Assembly: GCA_009746045.1 (NCBI GenBank)
Contig: RPFO01000104.1
Coordinates: 5,323,395 to 5,387,394, forward strand
Direction: 5' to 3'
DNA from: Mesostigma viride
Taxonomy: Eukaryota > Streptophyta > Mesostigmatophyceae > Mesostigmatales > Mesostigmataceae
Length of the DNA: 64,000 bases
The notes below the pieces were generated by a model that did not search any database, had not been told where the DNA came from, and saw nothing but the letters and a program-made list of their open reading frames with translations. How positions within the stretch are numbered: the stretch's first letter is position 1; every line of letters begins with the position of its first letter. Shown in pieces: positions 1 to 8,795 of this stretch. Both the position numbers and the translations under genes were made by a program.

Positions 1-522
1 TGATGCGCTGATGCGCTGTCTGTGTAATGGTTCACTACCTCATGGTGGCAGTGCGTCCGCGCTGGTATGATATACATGTCATGGTTTGCTGGAATGCACC
101 AGGTGGGTAATGCGGTGTTCCGTCTTCCTTGTGGCTTATCTGTCATAGGCAAGACGGTTCGCCTACAGACCACTATGATCCTGCTTACTGCTGGCGTTGG
201 ACTCATCACTCACCTGTCTGTTGTAGACATGCTATCTATCTAATGGTTGTCTGTGATGCATGCCAGGGGTTTTGTCCCTTTAACTGCACATTTCTAAATA
301 GCATCTAAATGTAAATAACATGTATATGTCTAATTTGCACGATAATGACGCAAGGGGTATGGGTGGCATCCCACCCCACCCCCCACCCCCCACCCCCCAC
401 CACAACTTGCTGACTGCCTGCCATCGTTACATGCCCCGCCCCCCCCCCCATCCCCCCGTAATGGCAGCTACGTCATTGCTGCGGAGGACCCCTGGTGGGC
501 CCCAGGGCGCCTCCCCCTCCAG
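1..522 (+). other. Intron and C-rich polypyrimidine tract before the first visible exon
   Basis: No coding signal is visible here. The stretch at 366-460 is dominated by runs of C. It leads into the acceptor CCCCCTCCAG, which ends at 522, so the window opens inside an intron of the membrane-protein gene. Earlier exons, presumably including the signal peptide, lie upstream of the window. Confidence 0.6.
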
Positions 523-824
523 CTGGAGCTGATGGACCTGGCGGGGATTAAGGCATCTGTGACCGCCGCGACCGACGGCAACACACTGGCAGGGGGCGGC
601 GGCGGCGGAGGTGGCACCGTCGGCGCATCGGCCCCCTCCATCACAGGCCTCGTGGTGGACCCCCCGGCGGGCGTCATGAGCGAGGGCGCAGTCATCCTTG
701 TCACTTTGTTTGCGGCCAACAACGAGACGGCGCTGATGGCGGGGCCCACCGCGATGATCGCCGGCGTGGACGTTCGCACTACATTTGCCGAGGTGGTTGG
801 CAGGCCGGGCGCATACCGCTACAG
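523..824 (+). CDS. Membrane protein, exon: extracellular Ig-like segment
   Basis: Starts after the acceptor CCCCCTCCAG and ends at the donor AG|GTAAGG in phase 2. The translation begins LELMDLAGIK, has a short Gly run, and then a beta-rich stretch (SITGLVVDPPAGVMSEGA) typical of the start of an immunoglobulin-like or bacterial-Ig-like fold. The domain is completed in the next exon. The internal ATG at 532 is probably not the start, because the reading frame continues upstream to the acceptor. Confidence 0.6.
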
Positions 825-3800
825 GTAAGGGGGGACCAGCTGGCAGCTTTAGCGAGGGTGGTCGCTTGTATTGCTACGGGCTAAGGGGGGGCGCGTACTG
901 CCCCGGGTAAGGGGGTCTGTTGATCGGTATGTGGCTACACGAAATGGCGGTCAAGGCAGCCGGCTTCAAGTAAGCTGGCATGTACTTCCACAAGTACAGG
1001 TAAGGTATACAAGTAAGCTGGTCACTCTAGCTGCTTCAGGTGCGGGGTCAGCCCAGCGGCTTCACGAAAGCTGGTCACTCTAGCGGCATTTAGTGAGGGC
1101 TTCACTCTAGCGGCGTCTGGACATGCAGTGCCAGTCTGCGCCCAAACATTGGGGTTAGGTACTTGAGGGGGTAGTGGGACTTGGACAAAGGGGGGCAGGA
1201 CGCGTGGAAATGATTTCGCCGTGTTACGAACCACCCTGCCTGCTTCTCCGCGGTCCTCTCTTCCACCCCTACCCCTTCCCCCCCCCCCCCCCCCTTGCGC
1301 AGCCTCACGGTGCCAGCGGCACGCCTCATCTCCTACAACTTCCCCACCCAGCCGCTCCCCTTGCTGCTCACGCTGCGCGACTATGCGGGCAACGAGGCAA
1401 GCGTGGCCTTTGGGTTCTACACCCCCCCCGCCCTGTCCTCCTCCCCACTGCCCCCTGGAGCCACGGCACCAAGACCCGCGATCGGCATGCCGCCGGGGAT
1501 ATCTGCCCCGCCGCCGGTCATGGTCCCACCTGTTGATGGCGAAGGGGACAGTGGGGGAGGCGGCAGCCCTCGGTGGCTGGTCCTTGTCTTGGTCATCGTC
1601 GTGGGCTCGCTTCTAGTCCTGCTCACCATCGCGGGAATCGCGCTGTATGTGCGGCTCAAGCGGCGGCGTGAGCGGCTCGACTTCGAGGAGGTGGGTGGAT
1701 GTCTGGGGATGCGAGAAGGTGGGTCGTGGCTGGGCATGCGAGGAGGTGGGTCATGGCTGGGCATGCAAGGTGGGTCATGGCTGGGCATGCGAGAAGGTGG
1801 GTCATGGCTGGCAATGCGAGGAGGTGGGTCATGGCTGGCCACGCGAGGAGGTGGGTGGTGGCTGGGCATGCAAGGTGGTGGGTCATGGCTGGCAATGCAA
1901 GGTGGTGGGTCATGGCTGGCAATGCGAGGAGGTGGGTGGTGGCTGGGCATGCAAGGTGGTGGGTCATGGCTGGCAATGCAAGGTGGTGGGTCATGGCTGG
2001 CAATGCGAGGAGGTGGGTCATGGCTGGTATCTTGAGGGGGTGGGAGGTGGATACCCTGTTGAAAGAGGCAGTCATGTGATTGAGGCGGTGATGTCTTCAT
2101 GACTACCGAGCTAGGGGCGTGATGACTTTCATGAATGTAGGTGAGGGCATGTGGGCAGGCGGGTTTTTTCGGGTGGACTTTTCGAGAAGAGGATCTTGTA
2201 TAGTTGCCCAATCATATTTTACAGCTGTCCTCTGAGGGGTGATGTCCACGGGTGCACGGTTGGTGCCTTTCAATGTCGGTTGTGATGGCACCCAAGTTGC
2301 TGTCTATGGGCATTTTAATATGGCACGGAATGACCATTTTCTCATTCATCATATTGTATCGCATCATCAACTCATTGTAGTATATTACCATGTTCTCACC
2401 GTATATCACATGTTGTCATCTTCTCTTTCTACTGCTGTACATACAGACTCTTGTAGTTATACTACTATACTATAAAAAAGAATGTAGTAATATAAATACC
2501 GTGTTCTCGTGAAGCGCCGCGCAGGCTGCTGTCCCCTGTAACTGGAACATGACTTGCTGCGCATGTGCATGGTGGCCGGTATGCTGCCATCCTGCACCCC
2601 GCAAGCCACCACCTGGAGCCCTTGCTACACGCGGCATGGTTTGTTATCGCAGTTCTGATGGTATGCTTGTCGCCCACGCCCCATGATCCCCCACTGCTGT
2701 CGTCCGCCACCGCACAGGGTACAGCGTGGAACCCGGTTAACCCAACCATGGCGCCACTGCCCGCCGCAGGCGAGCTGGGCATCAGCAAGGAGGTGGGTTT
2801 GGGTTGTCCCTATGTCGATATCGTAGTAGTATATGTACTGATTGTCTCCTTGGTATTTAATCGTAGTAGTATATATACTGGTTGTCTCCTTGATATTTAT
2901 CGTAGTAGTATATATACTGGTTGTCTCCTTGATATTTATCCTAGTAGTATATATACTGGTTGTCTCCTTGATATCTATCATAGTAGTATATATACTGGTT
3001 GTCTCCTTGATATTTATCGTAGTAGTATATATACTGTTTGTCTCCTTGATATTTATCGTAGTAGTATATATACTGTTTGTCTCCTTGGTATTTATCGTGT
3101 GCAAAAGCTATAGCGGAGCCGTGGCTCTAGAGGAGCTGGGCATGACGATGGAGGTGGGTTTGACTTTGCCTGCTTGGGATCCTACTTGGGGTACTGCTTT
3201 GGCTTCGCAATAGAAGCCGTTTCCATTATTTTTGCGTCGATTGGTATGGGTTTAGTACTTGTTGTGGGGGAGCCGTGCATCCCCAAGGACGTGGTTTGGT
3301 CGGTCTCTTTGGCTCTGCCCGTTGCGATACCTGCAGTGCTGTGCACTGCACGCGATCGATCAACCAACTGGTTCGCGTAGTCAACTGTTAGTATCTATTA
3401 ACTGTTTTGCACGTAGTCAACTGTTTGTATCTATTAACTGTTTGGCGGCTCGACTGCCGCGTAGTATGCTGCAGAACAATGGGGAGACTGCCCACAGTGA
3501 ACTCTCTTGTGGGCTGAAAGGTCATGCCAGACTGACACGAATGCAAAACGCTGTGCCTGCCCTTTCTCGGCCCGCCCCGTACAGCCTGCTCCTTCTTTGC
3601 CTGCTCCTTTGCCTGCTCCTTCTTTGCCTGCTCCTTTGCCTGCTCCTTCATTTTGCCTGGCCCTTGTGTTCCTGCTCCGCATTGGCCTGCTCTTTGTCTG
3701 CTCGCTCGTCATCCCCCCCAGACAAGGGCGAGTGACCCGCGCTGTGCCATTTCCGTGCCAAACATGTCTGATAACCTGACCTCGTAGTCTGATCTGTAAC

Positions 3801-6441
3801 CTGACCTGATAATCACATCACAAATGCATGTTTTCGCCTGCTCCCTTGCCCACCCCTCACCCCCCCCAGGACAAGGGAGGGAGGCCCAAGCTCGGCCGCC
3901 GGTCCAGCGACGGCGTGCTCCTCCGCAAGGTGTTTGACGACGAGGAGGCGGTGGGCCTCACCGCGGGCGTGACGTCACCCTTTGGCAGCAGCCCGATGGC
4001 GGAGGCCCCCCTGGCCCGCGCAATGACCAACCCGATGACGACGCTGGACCTGGACGAGGTGGACCTGCTGGACAAGTACAGGAGCCAGGCAATGGTGAGA
4101 GGGCTTTGCTGTAGAAAGGATGCGGTGTTATGGTCTCTCTGCGCGCCGTGATGATAGCGGGCATTGCTGGGGGAGGGGGGGGGGGGCATTGTCTAGTGTG
4201 TGCTTGAGGGTGTGCTTGAGGGTGTGCTTGAGGGTGTGGATCTGCTGCAGAAGTTCACACACCAAGGAATGATGAGTGGGCTTTGTTACAACGGTGGCCG
4301 GGGTTATTGCCTAGAGAGGGTTGTCTAGGGGGGTTATTGCCTGGGGGGACTGTCTAGGGGGATTTATTGCCTCAAGGGGGGGCTTCTAGGGGGGTTATTG
4401 CCTAGGGGAGGCTGTCTAGGGGGTAACGTTCAGAGGGTCCGTCTTGGGGTTCCTGCCTACGCTGCATGATGTCGTATGGGGGCCCCATGTCTAGTGCGTG
4501 CTTGCACAGGCTGACCTGCTAGACAAGTACACGAGGAAGGCCATGGAAGTGACCCACTTAGTGAGGTTTATGCTAGTATTAATGCGACCCGTGTGCCTTA
4601 ATGGGCAGTTGTTTACTGCGTGGTGGTGGAGGCTGGACAAGCACGCGAGCAAAGCAATTCGAGGATGGAGCGGTGGGGTGTACGTAGAATGCCGTATGTA
4701 TGGTGCAAGTCACATCGGTGTTTATGGCGCAAGTTTCTATCTATGGTGCATGCACCTGTTGGACAAGTATAGGAAAAGAGGGATGAGAGAAAGAGTAGGG
4801 TTGAGAAGCATGTCAGGATGGGGTGTACGTATGTCAGGCTGCAGTCTTGGGTGAGCCAATCCCTTGTGCCAAATGGGGGGCAGCCAACCACTCAAAGCCT
4901 TCATAGTGACCAAGCCATGGATTCCCTGTTCTTCCCACTTGCCCACATGCCCCACCCCCCTCCCCCCATGCGCGCGCGTGCCACCCGACTCGCACAACCT
5001 CACCACCGTGCAGAGCCCCCTCGGTGGCTCCCAGCCCGCCACGTACCTGCAGCCACTCCCCGAGACGCTATCCAAGGCCGAGATCCACCGGCTGCTGCCA
5101 CCTGGCGAGGGCCCCTCGGTCGAGCTACCCTCTATGGACGCTGCGTTGCGGCTGATAGAAGAGGCCAAGTCGGTGCCTCCCGTCCACACGAGCCGCGGAC
5201 CCCCCGGCGGCGCCTCCGGCTTCCCTCCAGGCGCTGGACTCGGATCTCGCGGGGGAGGCGGGGGGGGGCCATGGCCTGGTGCCCGAGTAGGCGAGGGCCC
5301 GCCGCAAGACAGGCCCTACGAGCAAGGAGGGGGTGCGGGGGGGGTATCCTACGGGAGCGGGAATCAGGACTTGTGGGATAGCAGCGGCCCCAGCCCCAGC
5401 AGCGGGCGGCACCTCTTGGCGGGCGAGCGGCGCGTCTCTTCTGGCGCCCTCGCCATGTCTCCCGTTGGGGGGATGGGCGGGGGGGGTGCGTGGGGTGCCA
5501 CTGAGGGGGGCGACGGAAGGGAGGAGTTTGGGTTATCGGGACGGGGCGGCGCGCACCTCGGCTCCCCCCAACGGAGTCGCCTCGTTCGAACCGTCCTTCG
5601 CAGCCTGCAGGGTCTCGGCGTGGGTGGAGGGTCCTTTTCCGTGGATCCCGGCGGCAGCAGCCGAGGGAGGTTGCTTGCGGAGGGGGGGAGCAGCAGGGGT
5701 GGAGAGGCCCGTGCCGCACCGGGGGTTGCCTCGTCTTCATCGTTATTGTCATCGGGAGCAGCAGGAGGAGGAGCAGCGGAGGGGGCGTCATCAGATGGCG
5801 TACAGCTTGCAGCATCGAGGGAGCTGGTCCTGCTCGTCATGGGCAAGGAAGCTGTCGATGACTTGGTCTCCTCCGTCGAAGGTAACCTGCGGGAGCTCGA
5901 GCGCGTCATGCTCGTGTCCTGTGGGGGTGGGGGCGGGGGCAGCCCCGCACTCCCCCCCGATGAAATGCATGAACTGGAGACCCGGCTGGACGAGGTGCGA
6001 GCCGACGTGGCCGCCGTGCTGGACCAAGTGGACGAGGCAGCAGAAGTTGCGGGCCAGTGGCGCGCAGTGGGGGGTCTGGGCGCGGGTGGTTCGGCCGGGG
6101 AAGGCTCCGGCACGGCGGATGGCAGTGCCGCTTTGCACACGAGGGCCCAGGAGGCGGCGGAGAAAGCATGGGATGCGGTGCGACTCGCCCGCAAGAACCT
6201 GCGGGTGTTCCGCCGGGTGGTCTCCGCGCTAGGGGACGCGCACTCGAGTCGTGGGGGGAGGGCCGGTGGCGGCGCCCGTGGTGGCATGTCGGACCAGGCC
6301 GTGCGTGTGTTTGTCGGGTCGATCGCAAGCTTGTATCATACGTTGGGTATCGTGTTGGCGGTCGTGCAGTTGAGTGCGGATGAGTTTGCGGCGATGGGGG
6401 GTGCGGGCCAGCCGGATTCGCCCGGCTCCCCGATGATCTAA
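523..6441 (+). CDS. 3' part of a multi-exon single-pass membrane protein gene (overview)
   Basis: I do not recognise the family. Phase-compatible exons at 523-824, 1303-1690, 2718-2792, 3870-4094, probably 4510-4548, and 5014-6441 join into one reading frame that ends at TAA 6439-6441. The order is an Ig/cadherin-like extracellular end with the motif LRDYAGNEAS, a Pro-rich stalk, one transmembrane helix followed by a Lys/Arg stop-transfer cluster, and a long cytoplasmic region rich in Gly, Ser and Pro with helical stretches near the C terminus. Exon 1 ends in phase 2 and exon 2 supplies the missing base. All later junctions are phase 0, so internal exons can be gained or lost without breaking the frame. 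Donors are mostly GAG|GTGGGT, and acceptors follow C-rich tracts. The topology suggests an algal surface receptor or adhesion protein, but this is inference. The N terminus is outside the window. Confidence 0.65.
825..1302 (+). other. Intron 1 of the membrane protein gene
   Basis: A GT-AG intron from GTAAGG to TTGCGCAG. Its 3' part holds a long C tract (1276-1294) that serves as the polypyrimidine tract. It also holds degenerate direct repeats of AAGCTGGTCACTCTAGC, near 1013 and 1068, and related pieces. No gene was seen inside it. Confidence 0.55.
1303..1690 (+). CDS. Membrane protein, exon: end of Ig-like domain, stalk and transmembrane helix
   Basis: The exon starts with the single base that completes the split serine codon. 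It continues with LTVPAARLISYNFPTQ and the motif LRDYAGNEAS, which resembles the last strands of Ig-like or cadherin-like repeats. A Pro/Gly-rich stalk follows. About 25 strongly hydrophobic residues (WLVLVLVIVVGSLLVLLTIA) are followed by RLKRRRERLD, a normal stop-transfer signal for a type I topology. The exon ends at GAG|GTGGGT in phase 0. This is the best-supported exon of the gene. Confidence 0.7.
1691..2035 (+). repeat. Intronic minisatellite (27-30 bp units) containing copies of the splice donor
   Basis: About 12 units of the form GGTGGGTCATGGCTGGSMATGC followed by GAGGA or AAGGT. The array starts exactly at the exon 2 donor, and every unit repeats the donor-like string GGAGGTGGGT. Several overlapping reading frames run through it only because the unit length is a multiple of three and lacks stops. 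They are not genes. Confidence 0.85.
2036..2717 (+). other. Rest of intron 2
   Basis: AT-richer sequence with no recognisable gene. It ends with the acceptor CACCGCACAG in front of the next exon. Confidence 0.5.
2718..2792 (+). CDS. Membrane protein, 75-nt cytoplasmic exon
   Basis: Acceptor CGCACAG and donor GAG|GTGGGT, phase 0 at both ends. It encodes 25 residues beginning GTAWNPVNPT and ending GELGISKE, placed directly after the transmembrane exon. The last seven codons recur as ELGMTME at 3133-3153 with the same GAG|GTGGGTTT donor, which suggests the 3' half of this exon was duplicated. Confidence 0.55.
2823..3098 (+). repeat. 39-bp tandem repeat in intron, about 7 copies
   Basis: The unit starts GTAGTAGTATATATACTGG and continues with TTGTCTCCTTGATATTTATC. 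Starts lie near 2823, 2863, 2902 and 2941, and then every 39 bp. Because 39 is 13 codons, open frames cross the array on both strands. They are low-complexity by-products. Confidence 0.9.
3133..3153 (+). pseudogene. Possible duplicated micro-exon (ELGMTME)
   Basis: Twenty-one nucleotides encode ELGMTME between TCTAGAG and the donor GAG|GTGGGTTTG. The end of the 75-nt exon (ELGISKE plus GTGGGTTTGG) is closely similar. It would be phase 0, so splicing it in would keep the frame. The acceptor is weak and has no pyrimidine tract, so I treat it as a relic. Confidence 0.35.
3154..3869 (+). other. Intron with short repeats and a duplicated acceptor
   Basis: Holds a duplicated 34-bp piece around 3375-3445 (AACTGTTxGTATCTATTAACTG). 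A CCTGCTCCTTCTTTG / CCTGCTCCTTTG array lies at 3584-3650. A copy of the downstream acceptor and exon start (CCCCCCCAGACAAGGGCGAG) lies near 3713, and it runs into a stop within a few codons. The true acceptor lies at 3861-3869. Confidence 0.5.
3870..4094 (+). CDS. Membrane protein, 225-nt cytoplasmic exon ending in DLLDKYRSQAM
   Basis: Acceptor CCCCCCCAG and donor ATG|GTGAGA, phase 0 on both sides. It encodes 75 residues, starting DKGGRPKLGRRSSDG with a basic, possibly phosphorylated patch, then an acidic FDDEEAVGL segment, and ending LDEVDLLDKYRSQAM. The last 12 codons are the founder of a series of decayed copies in the following intron. Confidence 0.6.
4195..4240 (+). repeat. 12-bp tandem repeat TGTGCTTGAGGG
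   Basis: Three head-to-tail copies of TGTGCTTGAGGG stand immediately before the second DLLDKY-like block. The single-copy equivalent before the third block reads CTAGTGCGTGCTTGCACAG. The array therefore seems to have expanded over a former acceptor region. Confidence 0.75.
4238..4273 (+). pseudogene. Decayed duplicate of the DLLDKY micro-exon
   Basis: Encodes VDLLQKFTHQGM, colinear with VDLLDKYRSQAM at 4059-4094. No usable acceptor remains, and the donor has become ATGATGAGTG instead of ATGGTGAGA. The flanking TGTCTAGTGYGTGCTTG is shared with the copy at 4510, so intron and exon were duplicated together. Confidence 0.5.
4300..4428 (+). repeat. Degenerate 30-35 bp G-rich repeat
   Basis: About four units of GGGGTTATTGCCTAGGGG followed by a variable CTGTCTAGG spacer. 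It is intronic, has no coding potential, and is a candidate G-quadruplex region on the plus strand. Confidence 0.7.
4510..4548 (+). CDS. Probable micro-exon ADLLDKYTRKAM
   Basis: Preceded by a good acceptor (GTGCTTGCACAG). Encodes ADLLDKYTRKAM plus a Glu codon before a possible donor GAA|GTGACC, which would keep phase 0. It may be a real alternative or additional exon duplicated from the end of the 225-nt exon. The donor is weak, so inclusion in the mRNA is uncertain. Confidence 0.4.
4628..4785 (+). pseudogene. Two further decayed DLLDKY-like blocks
   Basis: RLDKHASKAI lies near 4629-4658 and HLLDKYRKRGM near 4750-4782. Neither has a matching acceptor and donor. With the blocks at 4059, 4238 and 4510 this makes five copies spaced roughly 120-270 bp apart. 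Confidence 0.45.
5014..6441 (+). CDS. Membrane protein, last exon: long cytoplasmic tail
   Basis: The acceptor CACCGTGCAG ends at 5013. The frame is open for 475 codons to TAA 6439-6441. It begins SPLGGSQPATYLQ, has a helix-like segment (MDAALRLIEEAKSV), and then about 200 residues rich in Gly, Ser and Arg that are probably disordered. The C-terminal 170 residues look folded. They comprise a helix starting ELVLLVMGKEAVDDLVSSVE, a charged coiled-coil-like stretch (HELETRLDEVRADVAAVLDQ), and a hydrophobic C-terminal helix (SLYHTLGIVLAVVQLSADEF). I recognise no enzymatic motif. An antisense open frame over 5364-6287 is a GC-rich shadow. Confidence 0.65.
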   Translation, partial: SPLGGSQPATYLQPLPETLSKAEIHRLLPPGEGPSVELPSMDAALRLIEEAKSVPPVHTSRGPPGGASGFPPGAGLGSRGGGGGGPWPGARVGEGPPQDRPYEQGGGAGGVSYGSGNQDLWDSSGPSPSSGRHLLAGERRVSSGALAMSPVGGMGGGGAWGATEGGDGREEFGLSGRGGAHLGSPQRSRLVRTVLRSLQGLGVGGGSFSVDPGGSSRGRLLAEGGSSRGGEARAAPGVASSSSLLSSGAAGGGAAEGASSDGVQLAASRELVLLVMGKEAVDDLVSSVEGNLRELERVMLVSCGGGGGGSPALPPDEMHELETRLDEVRADVAAVLDQVDEAAEVAGQWRAVGGLGAGGSAGEGSGTADGSAALHTRAQEAAEKAWDAVRLARKNLRVFRRVVSALGDAHSSRGGRAGGGARGGMSDQAVRVFVGSIASLYHTLGIVLAVVQLSADEFAAMGGAGQPDSPGSPMI

Positions 6442-6955
6442 TTATGTTGATTCGAGCATATTATGCCAACTGTCCTTCGGGGGATCATGTCGTGTGACGT
6501 GCATTTCTGTCGTGTGACATGCATTACCGACCGAAATTCTTTTGTTCTAATGATGATGAACCGAACTAGACGATATTCTTTGGTGATTTTACGAGGCGAT
6601 CGTGAAAAGAAACGATCTTACTTGGAAAAATCGCATTCCAAATAGAAAGACGTCCAGAGCTTCAAAGGCCGCCACCGTACCTAATACAGCACCCATGCAA
6701 CTTTTGCACATTGTTCCTGTAACGTTGATGTGCATGCGCGCTGAGCTAGAAATGATCGATATCGGTGTATAGAGAGAAGATATGAGCATGCTGCTCATAG
6801 TTGCCTAATGGAGTTAAGAATGTTATGTATTCTTTTCCTAATTGAGTTAAGAATGTTATGTATTCTTTTCAAGGCTCTTATTCTAATTATTCTTACCTAG
6901 GGGGACCTCGGAAGCCTGGACACTCACCTAGTCCAGATTGAATGGTACGGTTACT
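6442..6955 (+). other. 3' flank of the membrane protein gene
   Basis: AT-richer, non-coding. A TGTAA box, the usual polyadenylation signal in volvocine algae, lies at 6718-6722, about 280 nt after the stop. A 33-bp tandem duplication (GAGTTAAGAATGTTATGTAT...) occupies about 6811-6870. No gene was found. Confidence 0.45.
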
Positions 6956-7340
6956 AGGATTAATTAATTAATTAATAAGCACGTGACTGCGTCACGTGGG
7001 TGCCAATACAGAGTAAAGGAACCTTCAACCCTATATACACAGCGAGAAGGAGGGAGGGCGCCCTAGCTTCTCTCACTGCCGCAGGTGGGCAGGCCACAGA
7101 GCGCTCTCTCCACTAGTATATCTTGGGGGTGAAGTGCGGCGAACACCACCACTAGCTTGGCGCCGTTGGATCGATGATGGGACATCTGCCCCATGGTCTG
7201 CCCGCACCACATGGTCCTCGTATTGGCAGCAGCGCATGTCCCTCGCCCTCACTCGCACGGTTGCTGATGTGTTATTCCGCCTCGTCCGGGCCGACTTTGT
7301 TGCGACCCATGCAGGCCCTATGTTTCCCACATTATTAGGC
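6956..7340 (-). mobile_element. LINE 3' end on the minus strand, (TTAA)n tail plus hairpin, with decayed ORF2 sequence
   Basis: Read on the minus strand, the sequence ends with the palindrome CACGTGACGCAGTCACGTG followed by (TTAA)n at 6958-6977. The same end occurs on the plus strand at 9040-9080 and 30940-30987. The block at about 7170-7330 on the plus strand resembles 10730-10860 and contains YWQQRMSLALTRTVADVLF. That phrase is like the C-terminal part of algal LINE ORF2 proteins. The pieces are rearranged and no intact ORF remains. Confidence 0.5.
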
Positions 7341-7770
7341 ACAGGCGCCTGGGCCTAGCCGGGCACCTGGCCCGCACAGATTATAGGTTTATATACATCA
7401 GATAGACTAGCTGGCACCAAGCCCGCCCAGCCTGGGCGATATGTCCTCACCTGGCGTGCCCCAGGCCGCGCGCGCGGCAGGGCCGCCACCCGTGGACTTT
7501 TCGTGATAGACTCGGCATGGACATGTGCTACACTAGACGTGACGGGCTCACACCCGGGCAGCCTCCTGGAATTTGTCTGTAAAATGGAGGCAGATGGTGC
7601 GCAAGGATAGATGGCAAGTAGTAAGTAAGTAAGTACTTGCGTGTCATGCGCAAAGGCAGGCAACGGAGTACTATGCTAATCTCATAATTAGAAAAAAAAA
7701 ATTACACAAAAGTTTAAACAAATATGGCAAGTAGTGATGAAGGAGACCACCCCCAAGTCTGTGGGGGCTC
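7341..7770 (+). other. Repeat-derived sequence without a gene
   Basis: The segment 7625-7725 (AGTACTTGCGTGTCATG, then AATCTCATAATTAG and TTACACAAAAGTT) is similar to 63000-63085, so it belongs to a dispersed repeat. I see no coding region. Confidence 0.45.
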
Positions 7771-7878
7771 CGTGTGTGACCGCGTATGGTATTCATAGCG
7801 ATTCGGGGCCGCAGTGCCCACACCCTTGAAACTAGGACCTAGATTAAGCCTACACCATCCATTCCATTTCCTCCGCCG

Positions 7879-8385
7879 TTGACAGCACAGCTCCAGCGGC
7901 AGACGCTTGACCTCCGCAAGGAGGCCGAGCTCGCCAAGCGCAGCCTTAACGTCATCGTCAAGAACTTCGCCATGGAGGAACTAGGTGAGAATTCCGAGAA
8001 GCTTGCGCGTGCGTTTGAGAGAGAAATCCTTGGTCGCATGGGCCTTACTGGTGAGATCGAGCTGGTCGCCCACCGCCTTCCCCGCGCGCGGGGTAAGCCG
8101 GCAGGGGCGCCCCCGCTCCTTCTCACCTTTAAGCACCCGGCGGACAATATTTCTTTTCTCAGACGCCGGCCGCAAGCGGCTCGAGAAGACTCTCTTCACC
8201 CTTGACGACGACTTGACCCTGGCGCAGCAACAACGGCGACGGGAGCTATGGCCGACCTACCTCCAGCGATCCGGCAGACCAAGGCGGGGCAGCCGGTGTA
8301 CTGGAAGGGGGCGGCCATCTACGTCGGCCACAAGCCCTGGCAGGCGACCCCCGCGGCCCCAGCGAGTCCAGACGCCCCAGCTTAG
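7879..8385 (+). pseudogene. L1-type ORF1 protein remnant (frameshifted)
   Basis: The first frame reads LQRQTLDLRKEAELAKRSLN, a helical/coiled start. It continues ELVAHRLPRARGKPAGAPPL and LLTFKHPADNISFLRR, matching the RNA-binding (RRM-like) pattern of L1 ORF1 proteins. A frame change near 8160 continues AGRKRLEKTLFTLDDDLTLA. A second change near 8250 gives KAGQPVYWKGAAIYVG before a stop. This is the usual C-terminal order for that family (hydrophobic strand, DLT motif, then a short beta-hairpin). Two frameshifts make it non-functional. Confidence 0.5.
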
Positions 8386-8701
8386 GGGAATACAGCAGTA
8401 GTAGTGTAGAATAGGTAGACCGTGGCCATGTACATGTACGCCTCCTACAGGCACTATACCAGCTAAGCCACGCGCATTATTTAACCAATGATGTACATGC
8501 GTGCCTATGATGTGCCACACTCCAGATGATGCCTAGCTTTATGTAGTTAAGCTGTGCCCATGCAGAGAGCTGCTCTCTGCTGAGATGCCACGCTCTAGCT
8601 TTTGTATTTTCTGATCCTCTGATCAGGCACTGACTCCGCAAAGGTGAAAACCATTTGCGTTCAGTGCCGGGCCGCGGAAAACGCGGAAAAACGCGATCTG
8701 C

Positions 8702-8795
8702 AAATGAATCCGACCGGAATCGAACTGGGGACCTCTTGCTATGATATATGGTATAGCTATGATGATCTTCCCCACCGGCCTATGACGGGCTCCCC
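8702..8795 (-). other. Possible tRNA-derived (SINE-like) head
   Basis: On the minus strand AGTTCGATTCC fits the RNA polymerase III B box, and TAGGCCGGTGGGGA is a poor A-box candidate about 60 nt upstream. The T stem and the acceptor stem do not pair, so this is not a tRNA gene. A decayed SINE promoter is possible. Confidence 0.2.

Noticed and set aside
1417-2211. Antisense 264-residue and sense 120-150 residue repeat proteins over the minisatellite
   Set aside because: They are frame by-products of the 27-30 bp intronic array. Only the frame joined to the transmembrane exon has support, and it ends at the donor.
2565-3113. Proteins made of 13-residue repeats
   Set aside because: The 39-bp intronic repeat translates as 13-codon units in every frame. 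Only 2718-2792 is bounded by splice sites and matches the gene's phase.
5364-6287. 307-residue antisense open frame over the last membrane-protein exon
   Set aside because: A Pro/Ser/Ala-rich shadow of a GC-rich coding strand.
8702-8795. tRNA gene on the minus strand
   Set aside because: The B box is good, but the T and acceptor stems do not pair and no anticodon arm can be drawn.
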